From GWB2-37-7 sp942492835 (GTDB taxonomy: Bacteria; Bacillota; Clostridia; Lutisporales; Lutisporaceae): 64,000 nucleotides of DNA. Where the stretch lies: assembly GCA_942492835.1 (NCBI GenBank), contig OW818645.1, forward strand, positions 2,356,001 through 2,420,000, in the 5' to 3' direction. Within the stretch, counting starts at the first letter, position 1, and the number at the start of each line of letters is the position of its first letter. The notes under the pieces were generated by a model that saw only the letters and a program-made list of their open reading frames with translations, ran no database searches and was not told the DNA's origin. This document shows positions 34,473-43,051 of this stretch, in pieces. The translations under genes were made by a program, and so were the position numbers.

Positions 34473-35261
34473 ATGAGCTCAGGATTATACTCAATGAATA
34501 AAAAAGAATTTGATACAACTCTTGATCCAAAGAGAGTAAGACCATACGGAGATACTATGAATGATGGAAAGGTACAGCTAAGCTTTACTCTTCCTATGAA
34601 GGCAGATGAACTGGCGACAGAAGCTGCAAAGCAATATGCCATGAAGCTGGGACTTGAAGAACCAAGTGTAGTGCACATGGCAGACTTGGGTGTAGGCTAT
34701 AGCTTTTTCGTAGTATATGGAAGCTGCGTGCATACAATAGATATTACCAATATCAAGGTTACTAAGGTAGAAAGCTCTGTAATGAGCATGCATGAGGTTG
34801 ACGATTATATAAAGGAAAACATAGGCAAAAAGATAGTTTTAGTAGGCGCAAGTACAGGTACTGATGCGCATACTGTAGGCATAGATGCAATCATGAACAT
34901 GAAGGGCTATGCAGGACATTACGGCTTAGAAAGATATGACATGATAGAAGCTTACAACTTAGGAAGCCAAGTACTAAACGAAGAAATGATAAAGAAAGCT
35001 GTAGAGCTGAATGCAGATGCACTTTTGGTATCACAAACTGTTACCCAGAAGAACGTACACATACAAAACCTTACAAACCTAATAGAGCTTCTGGAAGCAG
35101 AGGGATTAAGAGATAGATTTGTAGTAGTATGCGGCGGCCCTAGAATTTCACATGAACTGGCAAAGGAGCTAGGCTATGATGCAGGCTTTGGAGCAGGCTC
35201 ATACGCTGAGGATGTAGCATCCTTCGTAGTACAAGAAATGGTAAGTCGCAAAGCTGAATAA
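34473..35261 (+). CDS. kamE: Lysine 5,6-aminomutase beta subunit
   Basis: A 262-residue subunit carrying the cobalamin-binding Rossmann domain and the PLP lysine. The base-off/His-on motif DAHTVG gives D131 and H133; K144 follows eleven residues later, the same numbers as the cobalt-ligating His and PLP-binding Lys of the characterised enzyme. The first 100 residues form the dimerisation region, and VVVCGGPRISHELA near the end is part of the B12 fold. AAAGGAGG precedes the ATG. It is the last gene of the operon; a palindromic repeat separates it from the convergent kinase-like gene. Confidence 0.95.
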   Translation: MSSGLYSMNKKEFDTTLDPKRVRPYGDTMNDGKVQLSFTLPMKADELATEAAKQYAMKLGLEEPSVVHMADLGVGYSFFVVYGSCVHTIDITNIKVTKVESSVMSMHEVDDYIKENIGKKIVLVGASTGTDAHTVGIDAIMNMKGYAGHYGLERYDMIEAYNLGSQVLNEEMIKKAVELNADALLVSQTVTQKNVHIQNLTNLIELLEAEGLRDRFVVVCGGPRISHELAKELGYDAGFGAGSYAEDVASFVVQEMVSRKAE

Positions 35262-35265
35262 AACT

Positions 35266-35293
35266 GTAGGGGCTGACCTGTGTGTCTGCCCCT
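35266..35293. repeat. Intergenic palindrome, GTAGGGGCTGAC type, between convergent genes
   Basis: GTAGGGGCTGAC (35266-35277) and GTCTGCCCCTAC (35282-35293) pair at 11 of 12 positions. Between kamE and a convergent gene, it may stop transcription from both sides. Confidence 0.7.
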
Positions 35294-35294
35294 A

Positions 35295-36503
35295 CTATTT
35301 TAATACATCATTTGCATCCTTGCTTCCTGGCGTATCAGGGATTGTTTCTTTTGGAAGCACCTTAAACTCTAACTTGTATGAATTACTGGAAATTCCAGAA
35401 GTATCCTTAACTATCAAAGATACAATATAATCCCCCTCTATCTCGAAGATATAGGATGGGTTTTGCTCCCTAGAGAACAATATATACATATCATTATTTC
35501 GCGATACTGACCACTCATAGGAAGTAATCTTATCATCAAGGTCAGGATCTGATGCCTCACAAACAAAATCTATTTTATCCCCCATATACACCTTGTTTTT
35601 ACTTAAGGAAAATTTAGCAAGGGGTATCTGGTTTTGTTTATCGGTAGACTGCTTATCACCTTTAATAGCAGGTATATACTTAGATAGATTGTCCTTTGCT
35701 AGATAAGTCCCTCCAATTACTGCTAGAATAATTACAATGGCTGCAAATCTTTTTACAAATTTTAAAGAACGCTTTCGCTTTGCTTTTTCTATACCTTTTA
35801 TAATCTGCTTATCTATAGAACCACTACTAATAAAGGTTGAGTACAGGAGAGAAGACTTAAAATCCCCATAAACCTCTTCGATTGAGCTGTAGCTTTCTAC
35901 CATACATCTTCTTACTATATTTACTATAGCTGGAGGTAAATTATCCTTATCCTTTTCTAAAGATGCATTAGCAGTATTTGCAAAAATACAGCAAATCACA
36001 TCTCCCAGCTTGCTTATAACATTTTGTGTTGTAGTGTTCAGAGCATCTTTATCAAATTGAACACCAAGATTAAAGCTTATAGCTCGGGTGCCTGTTATAT
36101 AAAGGTTTTCCAAGCTAAGCAAGTGGTATTCCCAAAAATTACTTGAAGCCTTAAGCTTAAGCAGCTGGCTTAGAAGATTCTCGGTAATATACATTTTGTC
36201 GCTGATTCTAAGATTTGTAGACGACAAATGAGCATCTAGCGTGATACAAGAGTTTAGCTTAGCTATAATAAAGAACTTTGAATCCTGATATAAAGACTCA
36301 ACAAAGCTTTTCACAATAAGACTAAAATCATCACAAAACATTTCCTTAACAGCATAAATCATGTTGCCGTCTAAAATTTCATTTATTATAAACTTATCTG
36401 AATCAATATTATCGATATATTCTGCTACATATATATTCTGCAGTTCGCTTTTATAAAGCGTATCAATAACCTTATATTTATTAGAAATCAAAATAGGCTC
36501 CAT
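35295..36503 (-). CDS. Degenerate kinase-like protein with one TM helix and extracellular PKD domain
   Basis: A 402-residue protein. Residues about 8-215 have the spacing of a eukaryotic-type Ser/Thr kinase (NKYKVIDTLYKSELQNIYVAEY at the start, FIINEI in place of the Lys strand, LLSLENLYI where HRDLKPENIL would be), but the VAxK lysine, HRD and DFG motifs are not recognisable, so it is probably a pseudokinase. A membrane helix lies at about 255-272, preceded by a basic patch. The outer part, about 295-385, is PKD-like (DKIDFVCEASDPD...YEWSV, GDYIVSLIVKD). GGGGTG precedes the start. Divergent to the large surface operon; a regulatory or wall-sensing role is inference. Confidence 0.6.
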   Translation of the reverse strand: MEPILISNKYKVIDTLYKSELQNIYVAEYIDNIDSDKFIINEILDGNMIYAVKEMFCDDFSLIVKSFVESLYQDSKFFIIAKLNSCITLDAHLSSTNLRISDKMYITENLLSQLLKLKASSNFWEYHLLSLENLYITGTRAISFNLGVQFDKDALNTTTQNVISKLGDVICCIFANTANASLEKDKDNLPPAIVNIVRRCMVESYSSIEEVYGDFKSSLLYSTFISSGSIDKQIIKGIEKAKRKRSLKFVKRFAAIVIILAVIGGTYLAKDNLSKYIPAIKGDKQSTDKQNQIPLAKFSLSKNKVYMGDKIDFVCEASDPDLDDKITSYEWSVSRNNDMYILFSREQNPSYIFEIEGDYIVSLIVKDTSGISSNSYKLEFKVLPKETIPDTPGSKDANDVLK

Positions 36504-36599
36504 ACAATCACCCCGAGTGAGTTATTCTACAAAAAAGTACTATTTCCTTTATTATCCTACAAAAATATAAAAACTTATAGACTTTTGACGGTTTTACGC

Positions 36600-36626
36600 A
36601 AAAAAAAGTGCACCTTGTTAGGTGCA
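36600..36626 (-). terminator. Minus-strand terminator-like hairpin upstream of the kinase-like gene
   Basis: On the minus strand TGCACCT, loop AACA, AGGTGCA, then C and eight Ts. It lies about 100 bases before the start of the kinase-like gene, so it would act as an attenuator in its leader or end a small leftward RNA. Confidence 0.65.
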
Positions 36627-37103
36627 ATATGAGTGGGGTTAACGATTATGTCTCTATTATTTACGAGACATTTAGGGGTTAAATACAAGTTAATTATAAT
36701 ATACACAGGATGAATATGCAATAGTTAATTGTAATATTATGAAAAATAAATAAATAATAAGCTACAATGAGTTTAGACATATATCTAATTGCATATCGGT
36801 AAAACGATTGAGAAATAAGGATTGTATATTTTTGGTCAAAGCAAAATTGAGAAATGTTACCATTATATTATGCATTGCAGCGTAACAAATATATGTATAA
36901 ATATGCAATTGTGCTGTATGGTATGTATAAAGATGTAAAACCACAAGACTAACTTATTTGGGACTTCAACACTATTTATATGTATATTTATGTGCATTAT
37001 AATAAGCTTAAGTAACTGTATGTAAAAATAAAGCCTCCGCACAAAGTCAGGGGTTCTGCTATAGGCAGTAGTTTTGTTTGTTAAGATTATGTTACAAGCA
37101 TTA

Positions 37104-37128
37104 ATTCACATGGTGAATATGGTATAAT
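37104..37128 (+). promoter_or_regulatory. Extended -10 promoter with inverted repeat, upstream of the TIG/SLH operon
   Basis: TGG-TATAAT (TATAAT at 37123-37128) is an extended -10. Directly upstream, ATTCAC (37104-37109) and GTGAAT (37113-37118) form a perfect 6-bp dyad with 3-base centre over the spacer and -35 area. No good -35 hexamer is present, which fits an activator- or repressor-controlled promoter. Leader length would be about 100 bases. Confidence 0.5.
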
Positions 37129-37233
37129 TTGAAATAAAATAAGGGTAAAAATCAGCATATTTATGTCGATATATTATATACGAATGTAAAAAAACGATAA
37201 TTTGATATAACTATTTTAGGGGGAGGAAAATTT

Positions 37234-40200
37234 ATGAAAAAGTATATAGCATCTGGGAAAAAACAAATGTCAATATTATTGATATTTATCATTATACTCT
37301 CATTATTCTCAGGAATTTCAGTGGTTAATGCTGAGCCTACGGTTTTAAGTATAAAATATGAAAGAGTGAGAGAAAATACACTTTCAGGTCCTACAGAAAC
37401 AAACAGGCTCTTAATATACGGTAATGGCTTTTTAAATCCAAAGGTTAAGGCAGGACAGGTCTCTGAAATACCTATACCTATAAATACTGCCCTTTCTAAC
37501 GCTGACGTTATAGTTGTTGATGATCAGACAGCCTTAGATTCTATGGAAGGTATAATAAACAATATCTCTATAATGAATGATGGAACAGAGCCTATCATAG
37601 TAACAGGAGGTATAATATTAGACCTTACAAGCATTCCTACTATCACAAATACCTCTAAGTCAAAGGTGTACATAAACGAATCTCTAGACATTGATGGTAT
37701 GTTTTTTGATGGTTTAGTATCTGCCAGTGATGAGCTTTTTATTGCTGGTACGAAATATTCATTCACTGATACTGCCAATGTAAAAATAGATAATGAAAAC
37801 AACAAAATAAATATTAATGGTGTAAAATCACCCATAAACACAGGCATAAGCGATGTGACAATAATACGTAAGCTGAACGGAAGCCCCATGTATCAAATAA
37901 TTTCTACACTGAAAAAATCTATTACAGTCGTAGACAAGCTAAAAAACATTGAAATAGAAAGAATAGATCCAAACACAGGTCCAAGAACAAAAAGAAATTT
38001 GGTTAACATTTATGGAAAAGCGGGACTCTCAAACTTCAATGGCAATATGAGAATATTTGTAAATGGTTTAGAGGGAGCAAACAAAGGCACAATAACCAAT
38101 CTGAGCGGCACGGTAATAGGGCTGTCGGTAGAGCTGCCAACCTCAAGTGTTGCGGGATCTGCGGATATTACACTTACCAACTCTGACCTAAGCAGTGATT
38201 TTGTAATACCAAATGGGTTTATATACTTAGACATAGGTAACACTCTTACCATAGATTCTGACGGAATTAATCCAAACTATAAGAAAGAGACTGAAGTAAA
38301 ACCGATAACTATAACAGGCAGAAATGTTGGTTATTTTGATCCTGCCAACTATGACAAGCTATCAAACATCACATCCCCAACGGATGGGTTGATTGGGTAT
38401 GATACTTACAACAATATACCACAGTTTAACAATATAGATACATATAAGATAGCTTATAAGGGAGTCTATGATAATAGCAAAGCTGTAACTATTATGAAGC
38501 AAATAAATGTATTCATAGACGGTAAAGCTACCATAATGGATACCCCTTCACCTACCTTTACAAAAAGTAAAGATACTATAGTCGTTTTACCTGCTGACGT
38601 AACCTTAGATCCAAAGCAGCCAAAAGCAGTAGATGTAACTATAAAAACAACCACTATGGTATTTGATGAGACAAATCCAAGTAATATAACAATCTACTAC
38701 TCCAGATCAGAGGAGTACACTATAAATAATGGATTCACATATATTCCAAATGAAATTACCCCTACTATAACCTCTATAACACCTGAGTATGGTCCTACTG
38801 ACAAGGAAATATATATGACCATTAAGGGCTTTAATTTCCAAGTTATGGAGATAGGTGGCGTTGTGACTCAGCCTTCTATCACAATAGGAGGAAAAGCTGC
38901 TACTGATGTAGCAGTATATGATAGTCAAAACAAGATAGTAGATGGCAAGAAAATTCCTGTTGGAACTAAGATAAAGCTAAAGCTCCCAGCGGGACAGTCA
39001 CTAAATGGTGCAAAGGATGTAGTGGTCAAAAACCCGAGTCAAGGACAGTTCACAATAATAAATGGCTTTGAGTTTAGAAACCCAAACAGACTACCTGAAA
39101 GATTGCCAAAAATAATCTCTGTGAAGGAATCCTTTGCAGACATGAGAGGCGGCTTGCTTACAGGGCAGAAGGTAACAATAACAGGAGAAAATTTTGACAC
39201 TGCACTAGAAAGCAATCACAGAGTGATAATTACCATAGATGGTGAGAAAGCAGAGATAGAAGGTAAGGTTTCTGCTGATGGCAAGACAGTAACAGTAATA
39301 CCACCTGCTGGAACAAAGCCCGGTGAGACAAAGCTTCAGCTAATAAATGAAGATGGGTCTATGACCTCGGCATTCTTTGAATACAGGATGGCTGTAACCT
39401 CACCAAAGATTCTCAAAATAACCCCTATAAAGGGTGGTAAGGGTACACAGCTAGTTATAAAAGGAGAAGACTTTGTGTTTCCTGACCTAAGCACAAACCA
39501 TGATGACCCAAAACATAAGGGAACTGTAGTTTTGCTAGGTGGTAAAGAGTTAAATGCCTACAATTATGATTCACAAGGTGGAATTATAAGCGATGGGACA
39601 GATATTTATTACAACAATGCTACTTTAGATGGCAAAATGGCAGAGGTACAAGATGGAACTACCATATATGTAGATATACCTGATAAGTTCTATAGCTTTG
39701 ATTCTGCAAGTGGTGCAGCAGCACATTATCTAAAGAGTGAGAATATACCATTAGGAAACTTGAGTATAGAAATTTTAAACCCTGATGGAGCGAGGTCTAA
39801 AGAAAATATAATATTCACATATTTAAAACCTGCAACCTATCCAAGCATTACAACGATAGATCCTGCAAGCGGCTCCATAAATGGAGGAACTATTGTAACG
39901 ATTAAGGGCAGTAACTTCAAGCAGGACGAGCTTAAAGTATTCTTTGGATCAGAAACAGCAAGTGAAGTACAATTTATAAACAGCACCGAGATTAAAGTAA
40001 AGGTTCCTATATATCCCTATGACCTGCCTCACGGAGAAGACAACATAAAGATACCAGTAATGGTTATGAACTATGATGGAGGCATGGCAGTAGCAGAAGA
40101 AGGGTTTGAATACAAGATACCGGGAAGTCAACCTGTTATTAGTTCGCTTTCACCAGCAAGAGGAAGTGCTGCAGGTAATGAAGAGGTAATCATAAGAGGA

Positions 40201-43020
40201 AGAGACTTCCGTAGAAACCCAGATGACAGCTCAATGATACCAAAGATCTACTTTAATGGTATAGAAGCGGATGTTGATTGGCTTGGTACTGAGAATGTTA
40301 GTGAGCTTCTTCTGGTTACGACACCGTCAAGTAAGATAGACGGGCCTGTAGATGTGGTTATTGTAAACTACGACTCTGGCTCTTATACATATAAAAGCTT
40401 TAATTATGAGATATCAAAACCGATGATAAACTCAGTTATTCCGAACAATATAAACAAGCTGGGAGGCAACAAGCTTCAGATAAACGGAAGTGGTTTTAAA
40501 AAGACGGATTTATCCGTACTCTTAAATGGAGAGTATGTAGATAGGCACATAGTAAGCAATAAAAAAGCAAGTGATCAAATAGATACCCTGGTGATATTTG
40601 GAGATGCAACTACAAGCGACAAGAAAATTATTGATACTGTAATGGGACTGCCTTATGTAGACTTAGGAGATTTGCGTGTAAGCTACAGCCGAGTAAATGC
40701 AAGCACAGCAAATATAAAGATAGCAAAAACCAGCAGCCCAAGCACATATATAAAGGATATGAATATTAGCGTAGGCTCGGAACACATGTTCATAATAAAC
40801 GGACCTCAGGATTTAGGTGATACTACAATAGGTGATGAAGGCATACTTGTTGAAGTTACACCAAATCAGATAATTGCGACTAGAAGAATAGCTACCTACG
40901 CAAAATGGGAAAATGATGGTTTACAGGTGACAGCTATATCACCTGCTGTTGGGGGTATAGGCACAAGAAATCTATACATTCAAAATGCTGATGGAGGTAT
41001 AGGATCATATAGTATTAACGTTTTAAATCCAGCCAGCAATCCGACTATAACCTATATATCACCTAGAAACAAGGTTAAAAAGGAAGACAAAATAGTTGAT
41101 TATGTAAGCGAAGATGTAAATGCAGACCAAGAATATTACACATACACACCTCTAAATGGTGGAGCTTTTATTACAATCAATGGTACTGACTTCAGAAAGA
41201 ACGTTAAGGTTTATCTAGACAACAAAGAGCTTGAAATATTGAGCAGGAGTCTAAATGATGACCAGCTTGTAGTGAAGGTTCCTTCTGGTACGGAGGCTGA
41301 CCTAGACAAGCTTTACAGGATATTGGTAGTAAATGAAGATGGTGGCAGTGCGGATTCATCAGCCTTGAGCAAACCCCATTATATAGTATATAAAATGCCT
41401 CAAAGTGCACCTGTAATTGAGAGCGTAGTACCTGGATTTACTTCCTCTACAGGACAAAATAAAGTATTGATAATAGGTAATGACTTTAGAGAAGGCGCAA
41501 AGGTATTTATTGATGGAGTAGAAAGTAAATCAGTTACATTGATAAACTACAAGGAGTTGGCAGTTACCATTCCACTTGGGCTGACCCCAGGCAAAAAGCT
41601 TGTACAGGTTATGAATCCTGACTATGGCTTTGGTGAGAAAAAGGATGCATTGACTATTATAAGCTCACCTAGGATTGATACAGTATATGACAATACTAAG
41701 AATAAAGTATTATCACCTGTTTTGTTCTCCATAGATGGAAATCAGAACATAAAGCTTTTGGGAGCTGACTTCTTAAATGGAGCAAAGGTTATAATCGGGG
41801 GAACATTGAAGCCAAAGAGCGAGCTTGAAGCTGGAGAAACAGGAATCAAGTGTTATAACATACACGACGTTGAAATGGTCATAGTAGGCGGTACTGTAGC
41901 TTCTAATGTGAAAATAATAAACAGTACTACTCTAACCTTCACAACACCAAAGCTAAAGGTGGGAAGCTACAATATAATAGTAGTCAATAGTGATGGTGGT
42001 GTGAGCAATGAAACAGAAACAAGCTATCAAAAGCCAATTCCAGATACTCCTACAAAAATAAATGTAGAGGTAGTTGATAGCGACACAATCAAGCTAGAAT
42101 GGGAAAAGCTACCCGAGACAAATCATTACGAAATATACGCATCCTACAGTTATAAAGGCACAACAATAAACAACTATGTATATGTTGGAAGCGTAGATCC
42201 TTATGAGGTAAGCGAAGGCAGACTCAGATATTTTGTAGATGGGTTAAGAGCTAGCTCATGGTACAGCTTCAAGCTGAAGTCAGTTAACTCATATGGACCA
42301 TCTTCACTATCTCCTGCTACTGCTTATGTAAAGACAAAGGCAACTAAGCTAACAGAAACCTACTATCAAACAGAAGATGAATACGAATCAGGAATAGCAC
42401 AAGCAGATAGAGTGGATATTATAGGAAGCAGCCTAACATATACAGCAGGAGAGAAATCCTTAAGCGACTATAAAAGCGGTTTGGTTGCATACTTTAATCA
42501 ATCAAGCTACAACAATTACAATCCCAAAAATGTAGATATAGCTATAAATTTACTGAAGGTTTATCCAAGCAACTCAATAACAATCTATGAAAAAGATTTT
42601 ACAATAAAAATGTTGAGCAACGCCCTATTGGTTGCAGAGACTCGCACAATATCAAAAGAAAAACTGATAGACTCAAAAATGACTTTAGCCATAAACAAAG
42701 ACCTAAGAGCCAAGGGTGACGAAATAAAGATAAAAGTACCCATAGGCTACAAAGCAATATCAGCCCCTGTCGCAATAAATGTGACAATGCAGGTAGAGCT
42801 AATAAAAACTAACATCAAAGCTCTAAATGGAAGTGCAGACATAAGCTATAAAGCTGCAGATGAAGTCATAAGGAAGTATCCAGGCGGTATATACATTGCA
42901 TACTATAATAACTCAACTAAAAAGTTAGAGATATTAAAAAGCATAAGCAGCAATAACACAGTAACAGCAAAATCTAATAGACCAGGAGAATATATCCTAG
43001 TAGGCAAATATATAAAGTAA
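37234..43020 (+). CDS. Giant secreted IPT/TIG-repeat surface protein
   Basis: A 1928-residue exported protein. A signal peptide ends at about residue 33 (ISVVNAEP). The body is a chain of Ig-like IPT/TIG modules, clearest at about 509, 625, 723, 869, 966, 1062, 1269, 1392 and 1479, each starting with a P-x-I-x-x-[IV]-x-P type strand and having a ..I.G..F.. strand (for example VTIKGSNF, LQINGSGF, ITINGTDF). A fibronectin III domain is at about 1603-1705, and a unique C-terminal domain at 1710-1928. No SLH repeat, LPXTG or membrane anchor is present. GGGGGAGG precedes the ATG. First gene of an operon with two SLH proteins and an S41 protease. Confidence 0.85.
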   Translation: MKKYIASGKKQMSILLIFIIILSLFSGISVVNAEPTVLSIKYERVRENTLSGPTETNRLLIYGNGFLNPKVKAGQVSEIPIPINTALSNADVIVVDDQTALDSMEGIINNISIMNDGTEPIIVTGGIILDLTSIPTITNTSKSKVYINESLDIDGMFFDGLVSASDELFIAGTKYSFTDTANVKIDNENNKININGVKSPINTGISDVTIIRKLNGSPMYQIISTLKKSITVVDKLKNIEIERIDPNTGPRTKRNLVNIYGKAGLSNFNGNMRIFVNGLEGANKGTITNLSGTVIGLSVELPTSSVAGSADITLTNSDLSSDFVIPNGFIYLDIGNTLTIDSDGINPNYKKETEVKPITITGRNVGYFDPANYDKLSNITSPTDGLIGYDTYNNIPQFNNIDTYKIAYKGVYDNSKAVTIMKQINVFIDGKATIMDTPSPTFTKSKDTIVVLPADVTLDPKQPKAVDVTIKTTTMVFDETNPSNITIYYSRSEEYTINNGFTYIPNEITPTITSITPEYGPTDKEIYMTIKGFNFQVMEIGGVVTQPSITIGGKAATDVAVYDSQNKIVDGKKIPVGTKIKLKLPAGQSLNGAKDVVVKNPSQGQFTIINGFEFRNPNRLPERLPKIISVKESFADMRGGLLTGQKVTITGENFDTALESNHRVIITIDGEKAEIEGKVSADGKTVTVIPPAGTKPGETKLQLINEDGSMTSAFFEYRMAVTSPKILKITPIKGGKGTQLVIKGEDFVFPDLSTNHDDPKHKGTVVLLGGKELNAYNYDSQGGIISDGTDIYYNNATLDGKMAEVQDGTTIYVDIPDKFYSFDSASGAAAHYLKSENIPLGNLSIEILNPDGARSKENIIFTYLKPATYPSITTIDPASGSINGGTIVTIKGSNFKQDELKVFFGSETASEVQFINSTEIKVKVPIYPYDLPHGEDNIKIPVMVMNYDGGMAVAEEGFEYKIPGSQPVISSLSPARGSAAGNEEVIIRGRDFRRNPDDSSMIPKIYFNGIEADVDWLGTENVSELLLVTTPSSKIDGPVDVVIVNYDSGSYTYKSFNYEISKPMINSVIPNNINKLGGNKLQINGSGFKKTDLSVLLNGEYVDRHIVSNKKASDQIDTLVIFGDATTSDKKIIDTVMGLPYVDLGDLRVSYSRVNASTANIKIAKTSSPSTYIKDMNISVGSEHMFIINGPQDLGDTTIGDEGILVEVTPNQIIATRRIATYAKWENDGLQVTAISPAVGGIGTRNLYIQNADGGIGSYSINVLNPASNPTITYISPRNKVKKEDKIVDYVSEDVNADQEYYTYTPLNGGAFITINGTDFRKNVKVYLDNKELEILSRSLNDDQLVVKVPSGTEADLDKLYRILVVNEDGGSADSSALSKPHYIVYKMPQSAPVIESVVPGFTSSTGQNKVLIIGNDFREGAKVFIDGVESKSVTLINYKELAVTIPLGLTPGKKLVQVMNPDYGFGEKKDALTIISSPRIDTVYDNTKNKVLSPVLFSIDGNQNIKLLGADFLNGAKVIIGGTLKPKSELEAGETGIKCYNIHDVEMVIVGGTVASNVKIINSTTLTFTTPKLKVGSYNIIVVNSDGGVSNETETSYQKPIPDTPTKINVEVVDSDTIKLEWEKLPETNHYEIYASYSYKGTTINNYVYVGSVDPYEVSEGRLRYFVDGLRASSWYSFKLKSVNSYGPSSLSPATAYVKTKATKLTETYYQTEDEYESGIAQADRVDIIGSSLTYTAGEKSLSDYKSGLVAYFNQSSYNNYNPKNVDIAINLLKVYPSNSITIYEKDFTIKMLSNALLVAETRTISKEKLIDSKMTLAINKDLRAKGDEIKIKVPIGYKAISAPVAINVTMQVELIKTNIKALNGSADISYKAADEVIRKYPGGIYIAYYNNSTKKLEILKSISSNNTVTAKSNRPGEYILVGKYIK

Positions 43021-43051
43021 GAGATTTCACAAAAACTTAGGAAGTGATAAA

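Larger units (their letters stand above)
36504..37233. other. 730-bp non-coding divergent region upstream of the surface operon
   Basis: No convincing gene lies here; the only short open frame (minus strand, 36762-36944) is low-complexity and lacks a ribosome site. Visible structure: a minus-strand terminator-like hairpin (36600-36626), a hairpin ATGTCTC/GAGACAT (36648-36671) flanked by direct repeats GGGGTTAA (36635-36642, 36675-36682), a GC-richer patch with a possible fold at 37030-37075, and a promoter with an inverted repeat at 37104-37128. Confidence 0.6.

Noticed and set aside
36762..36944. 60-codon minus-strand open frame in the divergent gap
   Set aside because: Low-complexity Tyr/Ile/Leu-rich translation, no ribosome site, no neighbour logic.
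37026..37075. Possible c-di-GMP riboswitch (AAAGCCTCCG... and GGCAGTAG pieces)
   Set aside because: The first half of the GEMM core and the CGCAAAGC motif are missing, and the patch lies upstream of the mapped -10 candidate.
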